NCBI GenBank assembly: GCA_001574975.1
Contig: KQ965752.1
Span: 252,802 to 316,801 of the forward strand
DNA from: Gonapodya prolifera JEL478
Taxonomy: Eukaryota > Monoblepharomycota > Monoblepharidomycetes > Monoblepharidales > Gonapodyaceae
DNA: 64,000 nt
Direction: 5' to 3'
The first letter of the stretch is position 1; each line of letters starts with the position of its first letter. Made by a program: the position numbers and the translations under genes. Below, one piece after another: positions 55,896-64,000 of this stretch. Under the pieces are notes generated by a model that saw only the letters and a program-made list of their open reading frames with translations, was not told where the DNA came from and did no database searches.

Positions 55896-57774
55896 CAGTT
55901 CATCAACAGCAGTGAGGGGAGGGGGGATGGGTGTGGAGTGGTGCGTTGCGCTCGACCTCTGTGTCTCATATTTTCTCCTCGTGTTCTTCTGTACATCCCT
56001 ATCGCTACCCGCGCTCCATCTCTCGCGTCCATCCTCTGTTCTTCCGAGTTACACCAGATGTGCCCGTCAAGGAAGTGAAATAGAGGGTGTGCTTCGTCTG
56101 GGCGTGGAAGCGTGGAGGCGTGTGGGGCGTGGTGGTAGCTCGGGGAATGACCTCTCGACTTCGCGAGACCGGACAGGATCACCTCGGTGGCGAAGCTACG
56201 GTCGTGTGAATTTGTAATGTTGCCAGACTGAAAAGGTTGGGGAATGAGAATGTGCACTTATTTGGCAAAACGATGAGGCGGCTTCCGTGAGCTTGAATGT
56301 GAAAGCGATGTGGGAAAGGGGGCCCCGGGGGTATCAGTGAGGAGAAAACACTGCAAGAGGCGGGGTATGGATTCCACGTTCACGTACATTTGCAAACAAT
56401 AACACCATTTCGCTCCGTCATGTAAACGATTTTGAATGAGGGGGAAAAAGCAAGAATGGAAATGCATTGCTTCCTCGTCAAGGCAGATGATGACGTCTTG
56501 GATGTCGACACGATCACTTCGTTAGTCACGCGCGAAATCAGGTACAAAAAACCTGGAGGGAACGCGTCGACTATAAGCGTTACGGAGTCGCAGTTCAGAA
56601 TATCAAGCGAAACGTATTTGAAAACCGTGGCATTCGATCGGTCATGTAAAAGAAGGTGACATCACAAGCACTGCATGCACTGCATGCGTCCTAGCGTCAG
56701 TATTTAACGATATCACATCAGTTAGTTAATCAAGATCAGAAATAAGATATCTATAACGTGGGGCTGAGGCGGGTCAGTGCAAAAGGGAGGGTGGGCTTTA
56801 CCCGCCAGCTCCAAGCTAAGCTGTTGTTTTGTGGAGTGCAAACCCGGAGTGGAGGGCTTTTGATGTTCTGTCAGTACTGTCTCTGACAAGCGTGACGACT
56901 TTGGTCAAAAAGAGTCCCAAATTATGAATGGGGGCTCTGCTCCACTGACACGAATTCAAGGTAAATTTGGGCATGAACTAACAATGACCATGGCATTTGG
57001 AAAGGCATGACAGAATTTTGTTTTCGGAGTTGCCCGCTGAATTGGATGCATGGTTCACATCCACTACGTGAAACCATCCGAACAAAACATTAAAAGAGAT
57101 GTTATCTGACTCTTGCCATGCAAGACAACCCGCCTGGACATCATGACACCAGAGTAGAAAATTGATGCGAATGGTATTGATATGCGTCGTGCAAAAAAAC
57201 GTAAGTACAAGGTAGCATCACATTTGTTCCATGCCAATTCAAATTTGCAAAGAAAGAAAAGAAAAAAGAGAGAAAGGCGCAAGGTGTGCCATATTGCTGA
57301 AGCGTAGATCACCAGAGTCTAGAATTTTCTCAAATTGCATTGTGGGATGATGAAAACACAGTTGACATTTAAATCTGAAGTGGCACAAATGCTCAATTTC
57401 GAGTGAACCTGATGTCAGATGTCATAATTTGTGTCTCTTTTGCAAACATTACGGCCTCTATCAAAAAAAAAAAATGCTCGGAAACTGCGAAAAGAGTTCA
57501 GTTGCGCAGGCTCAGATTTCAAAAAGGATCACAGTGCAGCAACGTCCTTTTTGTCTGTGTGTGAATGATGTGATGATTAGCGAAAAACAAAAACCTTCGA
57601 TATGCGATTGAAAAGCGGCGGCACGAGAACAAATATTGCTCATGTAAAACTTCACACTGAGGAACAATGATATAAGGATCTATAAATGTCTCTAACATAC
57701 ATCTACACCCCCGAAAGCTCCCGAAAATTTATTAAGGCCCAAACTTTTCTATCGCTGTCCGTTCACTTGTGATC
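55896..57774. other. Gene-poor region
   Basis: About 1.9 kb, with AT-rich sequence from 56680 onward and only scattered short frames. One plus frame (56456-56659, with DDDVLDVDTITSLVTREIRY) looks protein-like but has no start context or family support. A homopolymer A run lies at 57465. Nothing else was recognised. Confidence 0.4.
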
Positions 57775-58610
57775 CTACCGCGCGACCGAATGCACAAGCA
57801 TCACCCATCCCAACTCTCCACTCGACCGCGAAGACGGCGCAGGGCTTTCGCTGGAATCTATTCGCGCATCACGACCGACTTGCGCTGACTGTCCCAGCTC
57901 CCCGCCCATCTCAACATCACTCCGCGCCCGCATTGTCCGCGTCAGTCCGAGTCGAGTCACAAGCTGCGCCAGTGCGAACGGTTGTGCATATACACTTGGC
58001 GCTTCACTGGACGTTTCTTGACTTGTTCCACTCCCCCGTGATGTCTTCGTCCGATCCAGGTCGTCGCAGCAGCTCCGTATCCAGTTTTTGCAAGGTCTCG
58101 AGGTTCGGAGTGTCCGAGAGCGGCGAGCAATGGGTCGTCGTTGGAGAAGAGAACGCGCCAGTAGAGGGAGGGGTTTTGGGCGCGCAGAGGTGCGAGGAGT
58201 GTGCGTGTGTGCTGCGTCAAAATAAGTGAGGAACGTTGAAATACATTGAGGTCGCTCAAGGACTGCCGGCTGACGTGAGGAAGAACTCACAATTATGCGC
58301 CGAAGGTAAATCACGAGGAGGATCATGAGAGCAGAGACCAGGCCGACCACGACCAACCCGATCGCGATGATGAAGATTCCATGGTCGGCGGACCCGATGT
58401 GGTTCCGCTGGTGGCTGTAAGACAAACACACCAAATAGATGAAAATGATGAGTGGGGTCTCTTGCAATGCCAGAGTCCGTTTCCACGGCAAGCACCCAAC
58501 CCGCCTGAAGATGCAGACGACGTGCCCGATGCAGACGCGGAGCTTGGCTTCCCCGGCGTCCACCCAAGCCCGACATCGTCCAGTTCCGTGCCAATCCCGA
58601 CGGTAGACAT
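57775..58610 (-). CDS. Single-pass membrane protein, unknown function
   Basis: Exons read leftward from a start near 58610 (MSTVGIGTELDDVGLGWTPG). They reach HQRNHIGSADHGIFIIAIGL and VVVGLVSALMILLVIYLRRI, a strong transmembrane helix followed by basic residues (YLRRII). The donor at about 58289 (GTGAGT) and the acceptor near 58218 lead to a cytosolic-looking region (LLAPLRAQNPSLYWRVLFSN; DPLLAALGHSEPRDLAK). A final part is Ser/Pro-rich and ends at 57775. The N-terminal 50-70 residues are Ser/Gly/Thr-rich, as expected of an extracellular stalk. No enzymatic or receptor domain is recognised. The N-terminal exon boundary is uncertain. Confidence 0.45.
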
Positions 58611-59184
58611 GACGATTGCGACTGGAGCAGTGTTTGGGGAATTGAATGCCAGCGAGAGGCAGAAGGAAACTCTTCAGTGCATCTTATTTCATCTTTTCTG
58701 TTCAACGGATTATGTTCGCTTTCTGGGTTTCGTATCGACCAGTGCCATGCGAAGAGTTCCACCTTGCAAACCGCCCAGCCAAAGTCTGACCGTGGCCCAG
58801 TCGCAGAATAATGGCGAGAGATCCGACACCTGGCATTCTCCACAACAACATAATTTAATATGGTATGGGGGTTGGTATTTTGAGATAAACAATAGTTCTA
58901 TAAGATCATACCTCTGATGAGCGTGGCTGATATGACATGTCGCAGTACCATGTGGCGGTGCACCCCCCACTTGACGACAGTCCTCTTCTGCTTGGGTGGC
59001 ATCTGTTGTCGCTTCTTGATATCCAACATGATAAATCTATGCACGATTCTCGGAGTGAACCGATTCAACCATCCTGATATCCCAGACCATCGCCTCATTG
59101 GGTTGCAAAGCATCATCGTACGGGTTGGATGCGAAAGACTTTTGTGAAGGATGCATAAAACTGAATGGACGACCGTGTACTTGG
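58611..59184. other. Flank between membrane-protein gene and MITE
   Basis: Only short frames on both strands. No gene was recognised. Confidence 0.35.
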
Positions 59185-59379
59185 TATGGGCGGAATATGG
59201 CCCACAATTATAATTTATGTCAGACAAGAACATTTTGCATGACCTCGGGAGAATGTTTTCGGAACGCGAAAAATTTTCGAAAGAAGGAAAACTTTTCTTA
59301 TGAAGGGGAAATTTCTATGGTAGGCGATAAATTTTCTTGTCTGACATAAATTTTAATTGTGGGCCAAGTTCCGCCCATA
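59185..59379. mobile_element. MITE, 195 bases, with terminal inverted repeats
   Basis: The left arm starts TATGGGCGGAATATGGCCCA and continues with an AT-rich part and GTCAGACAAGAA. The right arm is its inverse (TTCTTGTCTGACATAAAT ... TGGGCCAAGTTCCGCCCATA). The arms are about 45 bases each and nearly perfect, around a short AT-rich core. The ends carry TA on both sides, as in Tc1/mariner-type insertions. No coding capacity. It probably inserted recently, since the arms are close to identical. Confidence 0.8.
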
Positions 59380-59559
59380 GCTTGGAAGGCAAAAAGAAGT
59401 TTGTTGAGGAAACGTGGGGCGGGAAATCGGGGGTGGCGAGCGAGTGTTTTAGAAACTCTTCAGTTTCTTATTGAACAAACAAAATGAACAAATCGCCGTA
59501 ACATTTTCCGACCCTGCTGGAAATACTGCGTCTCTTATCAAACAAAATTTGAGTCATCA

Positions 59560-59740
59560 GGCACATCTTTCGACCAGAAACTATCGTTACCTACTTTGAA
59601 TGGAGGTATGTGACACTCTGAAAAGCGCGGATGACGGTGTAGAATGTCGCAGGNGGGGGGGGGGGGGGGGCTGAATATTCGATGCAAAACTTCAAATGAC
59701 AATGATTCCATGTGACGGTGGCAGGAAATGAACCAGCAGC
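59560..59740 (-). pseudogene. Truncated copy of the F-box gene head, with assembly ambiguity
   Basis: Read leftward, GAAGTTTTGCATCGAATATT and the later GCGACATTCTACACCGTCAT align closely with the start of the intact F-box gene at 61.3 kb (ESLPVEVLHRIFRLLPPATF). Between them the LLPPA codons are replaced by a run of C (read as G on the plus strand at 59654-59670) with one ambiguous base N at 59653. The similarity ends soon after (CHPRFSECHIPP). This is a partial tandem duplicate. Confidence 0.65.
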
Positions 59741-59894
59741 CAGAGTGCCCGACCGTGTTGCATTCTGCCGCTAACAGGTGGAACACTCGAGCACGGAGAA
59801 GCATAAAGAAATACTGAAGAATCATGTCCTTATCCTCCTTACATATTGAAATCTCGAAATAATACTTTGGCAAATCCGAGCACTGTCTCGGTCA

Positions 59895-61307
59895 CTATCG
59901 CCGCAACCAGCGCCAAAAAACGCCCCTCTTAACCGCCAACTTCTCCAGATCTAGTATCAACATCTTGGTCTTATCTTCCCTGCATCCCTCTAGCGTTTCC
60001 CGCTTTGTCTCAAAGATCTCTGTTTGATGGTCAATCGATTCAATAACCTCCTGAATCACAAACGTCGGGCGGGTGACAGCTGTAACAAACAGCTGGTCCG
60101 CTACTGCAAGAATGGCGGCGTTCGGCTCATCCAAGGGCTCCCCAGGACAAATGAAGAGTTTCAAGATGAGAACAACCTCTTTCAGTAGTGGTGCGTGGTT
60201 GGCAAGTCCATCCAGGATCAGGGAGACTCTCTTGGAACTGAGGCCAACTTTCACGAAGTCCAGTGCGTTAGTGGAATCAATTTCGATAGTGATTGATTCA
60301 AGGTGGTCAAATTGGATTGACTGGGGTGACTCTGATGCTAAGGGTTCGAGGGACGTTATCGAGGAGCTGTAAGTGGAGCTGAGCCTCACATGCGATAGAC
60401 GTTGAAGATTGGGGAATACTCGAGCAAGGTGCAAAATGTTCAAACTTCCACTAGTGTCATCGAAATCCAAAGGTATGCGACTCCAGTCCCGCAGTGATGT
60501 GATCTTTCTCCTGCGTGCGTCCGGAATGCATCGAATGAGCTTGTCTGCAGCACTGGTACTGAAAACCCTTATCTCTGTCTCCAAAGTGTCGGCGTTTGGA
60601 AACATTCTGAGCAGGATTTCCAGCGTCGCTGCAAACGCAGAAATCGGCATAACCTCGTCCAAACGGATGTTCGTTGTTCGAAGAATGGTGACCCCCGCCA
60701 TAACACGCCCAGGATGCCATTTTTCCATCTCAAAGCAGGTTTGAATCTGCCTGCAGGTGACATCTCTGACTCTGTGCTTATCGACAAACGAGATAATCTC
60801 TCCAACGACTATGCTCACACTTCGACTGTCCAAACTGCTGTGAAATAAAAATGGATGAACCAAAGAGAAATTCACGTGCTTGAACACGAAATAGACCTCA
60901 TTTCGGTTCACCGCAAACAGTTTTCCCAGTCGGGGGGAACTCTTAATCATTTTTCTCCTCGACAGTTCCTCCAACACATCCCCGCCACTGTAGTTCACGA
61001 TATCCTCGATCTCCAAGTCGACGTCCATATCTGCGAATGCCCAAATGGTCGTTCCATCACGTCCTGCCGAAGACTCTTCGAACACGGACTTAAAATTTAG
61101 AGGATCGGGAGTCACCCCCAGAAAAATCTTCTCGCGACGCAATCTGACTGTGCAATCGATGGCGAGTAGCCCATCTGGACAGCCTGGGATAGCACTGTGC
61201 GACGCATTCCTAAAAGAGCGAGAGAGGATGGGGATGACAGAGTAGAATGTCGCCGGCGGAAGGAGTCTGAATATTCGATGCAGAACTTCGACAGGGAGTG
61301 ATTCCAT
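59895..61307 (-). CDS. F-box protein, intact, 470 aa
   Basis: This is a single-exon frame from 61307 to 59895. The N-terminal F-box is ESLPVEVLHRIFRLLPPATF, then YSVIPILSRSFRNASHSAIP. A long middle and C-terminal region has a leucine-rich pattern (LNILHLARVFPNLQRLSHVR, then LEPLASESPQSIQFDHLESI) but without regular LRR spacing. The C-terminus is lysine-rich (LILDLEKLAVKRGVFWRWLR). F-box proteins recruit substrates to SCF ubiquitin ligases. It is similar in style to the interrupted gene at 26.5-27.9 kb, and a partial duplicate of its first exon lies immediately downstream of its 3' end. It has no in-frame stop. Confidence 0.8.
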   Translation of the reverse strand: MESLPVEVLHRIFRLLPPATFYSVIPILSRSFRNASHSAIPGCPDGLLAIDCTVRLRREKIFLGVTPDPLNFKSVFEESSAGRDGTTIWAFADMDVDLEIEDIVNYSGGDVLEELSRRKMIKSSPRLGKLFAVNRNEVYFVFKHVNFSLVHPFLFHSSLDSRSVSIVVGEIISFVDKHRVRDVTCRQIQTCFEMEKWHPGRVMAGVTILRTTNIRLDEVMPISAFAATLEILLRMFPNADTLETEIRVFSTSAADKLIRCIPDARRRKITSLRDWSRIPLDFDDTSGSLNILHLARVFPNLQRLSHVRLSSTYSSSITSLEPLASESPQSIQFDHLESITIEIDSTNALDFVKVGLSSKRVSLILDGLANHAPLLKEVVLILKLFICPGEPLDEPNAAILAVADQLFVTAVTRPTFVIQEVIESIDHQTEIFETKRETLEGCREDKTKMLILDLEKLAVKRGVFWRWLRR

Positions 61308-61503
61308 GTGATGCTGGCCGGAGTGAACAGAATGAAGCAGAGTCGTTCCCTTTCGGTGGTCACAATAATGAAGTAACTCAAACTATAATTATAAGCGACT
61401 TCTGGACTTTGCAATACACAATACGTGGCGTTCATCTGACATTAGATACATTCATAAATACTGATATGTACACACTAGGCGAATTTTTTGACGGGGTAGA
61501 GCG
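61308..61503. other. Intergenic spacer
   Basis: About 200 bases between the F-box gene start and the small membrane protein's 3' end. No gene was seen. Confidence 0.3.
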
Positions 61504-61730
61504 CTACGCAAGCGTCCATTCGACGTTCGAGAGGTGTCGTTCTTTCGGACCTGCAAGGAAAGAGCACGGATCATGGTGTTAATGGCGATTTAATGAAGCG
61601 CACGAAATCATCAAAGTGCTTTGACAAACTCACCCGCGTGAGGGTATTTGAAGAACAGGCGGGTATTTATTCCACCAATAACGACCATGGCGAGCATGAA
61701 AACAACCGCGAGGATTTCTTTGGTCGTCAT
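61504..61730 (-). CDS. Small single-pass membrane protein (47 aa)
   Basis: There are two exons: 61730-61634 and 61550-61504, phase 1 at the junction, 144 bases with stop. It starts MTTKEILAVVFMLAMVVIGG, a membrane helix right after a short polar start, then INTRLFFKYPHAGPKERHLS and NVEWTLA. The shape (short N-tail, one helix, about 25-residue exposed C-tail) is like that of small respiratory-complex or ER subunits. I cannot identify the family with confidence. The splice pair (GTGAGT...TTGCAG) is strong. It is the sort of short gene that ORF callers miss. Confidence 0.55.
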
Positions 61731-61849
61731 ATTTGTGTGGCAAGTAAGTGGATCACGTTGATGTGGCAGGTGCAAGGTATTCGATGTGGCAATGCGGAAA
61801 AACAACGGGGAACAGTGGCGGCAGACATGTTGAGTGGCTCCACAGATAC

Positions 61850-63737
61850 TCAAGAACGCAAGGTCAGAACTAAATAATCACGTGGAATGACAATAAAAGG
61901 CAGCGCCTTTTGTCGCAATGATGTGGGAGACTCGTTCACAAAATCAAAAAGGGAGAATGCGCATTGGACGAGTGGGATTATTTCAACGCAGGTGGCGAGG
62001 CAGAAGAAGATCATGTAGGCGGGTGAGTACTGTGTTCCCTGAAGAAGTAAAAGTGAACACGATTAGTCATGTCACAGCGGTGGGAAACCGAGTCGACCTT
62101 CCGGCAAGTGCCAACCCCTGCACCTGCGCGTCAACGTACCGCGATGGACCCTACCACATACACGACGGCCGCTCCGGTGACGAAGATGAACAGATACATC
62201 CCTGACGTGCTCGGATGGAGGAAAAATACCCCGCTTATGTAGACGAGGATGTAGAAATAGAACACGTTGAGAACGAGGACGAGAGAGGTGAGTTTGAGCA
62301 AGACTTGGAAGACGTGGATGAACGAGTGTCGGACTGCTCTCCCGGTCAAAAGCCAAGGCCAGCGGCCGCAAGAGCAAGAACAAGATCAGCATCCTCATTT
62401 GGAATTAGAGTTTCGATTCCAACCACGAACGACTCACGCTTTGATTTCGGGTCGGCGCCATACCGCCAATAGATCCTCCAGCCCAAGTGGAAGTAGAGGC
62501 GGAGATCAATAAGAATCCACGCGACACCCGCGGCCACATCGACGACGCTGTTCACGATCGTGATGTTGCGCACGCGGTCATTCAAGATCTGGATGGGGAG
62601 ATCGGGAAAGGTTCTTTCGTAGTCGGCGTGGATGGAAATCTCGTGGACGGTCACGAGAGCGGAGAGGACGATGCTGGCGAGGACTAGAAGCGCGTGGCCA
62701 ATCCTAGTTAATGAGTCCGGATCATTGGCTGACGGGCAGAAGGTGTGGTAGCGCCAGAGGATTTCACGTACATTTCGAACTGGTTCCCTGTCGATATTGC
62801 GCTTAGGTAGATCCAGAAGCGAAACAGGGACACGCCAAGGCAAGAGAAGAGGAGGAGAGTCAAGCTGGGTAGATACTCATACTCCTGTGTGTGTGAAAGA
62901 AGCACGAGGAGATCGGCACGGGTTCTGAAACGAAATGGGAACGGGGGGCAGTGACTCACCGGTATATTGGAGGAGTTCTTCAGGATTATCCGCTCCAGTG
63001 TCCCGAGGGTGGCCGTAACAGCGGATGCAAATACCGTGGTGCACAGTGTTTGTAGTATAGCCAGAGATATGCCAGACATCAACGCCCATCGTGTGGTCCG
63101 GGGGATCTGTTACGACCGGACAGCTTGAGTTCGAACACATTTCCAGTAACACAGCTCAGACACCTACTATTTCGTCCTTCAGGAGGCCAGTTCTGGCCGA
63201 CGGCGCCTTGTCCGTTGAACTCTTTTGGGGTCTCTTCCGAAGTGACGACCCAAAGCCAAAAATATCCCCTGGGGCCAGATCTTCGTCAAAGTCCAGTACG
63301 CTAGGCGCGGAGGCGCGTCGACCACCACTGCTAACACCACCGCTGCGGAAAGTCTGTGCTAATGGTGGAGATTTAGAGTTTGCTGTGCGACCAGCAGAAG
63401 TTGATTGCTGGCCGTCGTCCGAACGTCCCACTGGTGACGGGGCGAACGTTATTTCACTCCGAGTCAGAGTGCTAGGCGAAGCGTTTAATGCGGTGGTCGT
63501 GGAGTTCGGGGAAGTCGGCCGACGATCAGAAGAACTGTTCTGGCGATTTCGATTTTGGGTTGAAGTGTTCACCAGGGAAGAAATCCCTTCCAAGTTGGTG
63601 CCAAATTCAGGCAGCGATCCCAGCGTGGCGAACTGGCTGGCCTCGGAGATGGTGTTGTATCTGGACGAGAGAATGTCCGGAGTCGCGTCGGAGTCCGCGG
63701 CATCCGGATGTCCAGCCATGGCGCCGATCGAGTGCAA
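61850..63737 (-). CDS. Seven-helix membrane protein with long disordered N-tail
   Basis: The start at 63737 gives a 193-codon Ser/Thr/Pro-rich tail (for example SSDRRPTSPNSTTTALNASP). It joins, after an intron ending near 63110 (CAG), IPRTTRWALMSGISLAILQT and TVFASAVTATLGTLERI. Helices follow in order: LPSLTLLLFSCLGVSLFRFW; IGHALLVLASIVLSALVTVH; ITIVNSVVDVAAGVAWILID; FIHVFQVLLKLTSLVLVLNV through YILVYISG; MYLFIFVTGAAVVYVVGSIA; and, after a GTACGT...CTTCAG intron, YSPAYMIFFCLATCVEIIPL. The C-tail is about 40 residues and stops at 61850. The seven-helix count suggests a receptor or transporter. No GPCR or rhodopsin motif was found. Family unknown; exon joins near 62400-62480 and 62720-62950 are approximate. 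Confidence 0.5.
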
Positions 63738-63949
63738 GCGAAACGCTGCTTTTTCTTCCAGTCCACTCCTTCCCTTCCTGGCGATGGTTGGAAAGAGTTC
63801 GGGCGAATGAAGGGTGTTTCCAATATGCTACGGCACTGCTAATGAACCGCCACACGACCACGCAATGGAGAACCTACTCAATATTGCTTCTTTTTACCAC
63901 GCGGCACAATTAATAACCAACAGAAGAAGATACTATCATTAAAATATCA

Positions 63950-64000
63950 TGTCTTTCAAAGACCTCAAAGACACCGCACGTCCGCGCTGCGAAGATGCAC
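63950..64000 (+). CDS. 5' end of an unknown gene
   Basis: ATG at 63950 (MSFKDLKDTARPRCEDA) continues to the window edge. The context (ACAAT repeats and AT-rich leader before it) fits a gene start, but 17 codons are too few to identify anything. Confidence 0.25.

Noticed and set aside
1-64000. tRNA, rRNA, CRISPR arrays, retrovirus-like or capsid-bearing elements
   Set aside because: No T-loop-type words in tRNA context, no rRNA blocks, no regular spacer-repeat arrays, and no reverse transcriptase, integrase or capsid motifs were seen by eye. A covariance-model scan could still find a tRNA.

Overview
The window is nuclear DNA of a fungus-like eukaryote, probably an early-diverging (chytrid-type) fungus. 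Genes lie on both strands and are cut by many short introns, mostly 50-100 bases, with GTGAGT/GTAAGT-type donors and CAG acceptors. The recognisable products are eukaryotic housekeeping proteins. Lineage-specific families of F-box, ankyrin-like and MYND-finger genes, and a stand-alone microbial rhodopsin, point to a zoosporic fungus, but that assignment is inference. There are no operons, and no bacterial or viral segments were recognised.

Layout. 0-12 kb: partial gene, F-box-like gene, CAP-domain gene abutting a truncated ACAD10/11-type kinase-like gene, TFIIIC subunit 5, small membrane protein, gamma-glutamyltransferase. 12-19 kb: 286-base degenerate tandem repeat, CFD1/NUBP2, and a 1.65-kb element with terminal inverted repeats. 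19-31 kb: MYND gene, small secreted cysteine protein, decayed ankyrin gene and its longer paralogue, GART (ADE8), a broken cyclase-family gene and an F-box gene with an in-frame stop. 31-45 kb: patatin phospholipase, triple zinc-knuckle protein, PEEL-type P2 cation ATPase, lysophospholipid acyltransferase, TesB-like thioesterase. 45-50.6 kb: gene-poor, with a degenerate repeat array and one small gene carrying a doubled PTEHGG motif. 50.6-64 kb: microbial rhodopsin, second MYND gene, divergent LYAR/RPL38 pair, membrane proteins, a 195-base MITE, an intact F-box gene beside a truncated copy, and a seven-helix membrane protein.

Themes. Lipid handling (patatin, acyltransferase, thioesterase), ribosome-related genes (TFIIIC, LYAR, RPL38) and light-driven or ATP-driven ion transport (rhodopsin, P-type ATPase) recur, but the genes are simply neighbours. 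The most unusual signals are (1) a GC-rich, hairpin-prone repeat found in four introns and one 3' flank, always in the same sense as the host gene; (2) a complete rhodopsin with all proton-pump residues; (3) a 6-base micro-exon in LYAR that supplies the first zinc-finger cysteine; and (4) a junction where a truncated kinase-like gene runs into a CAP gene.

Splice sites were placed by eye from homology and reading frame; exon details outside the best-known families are approximate.
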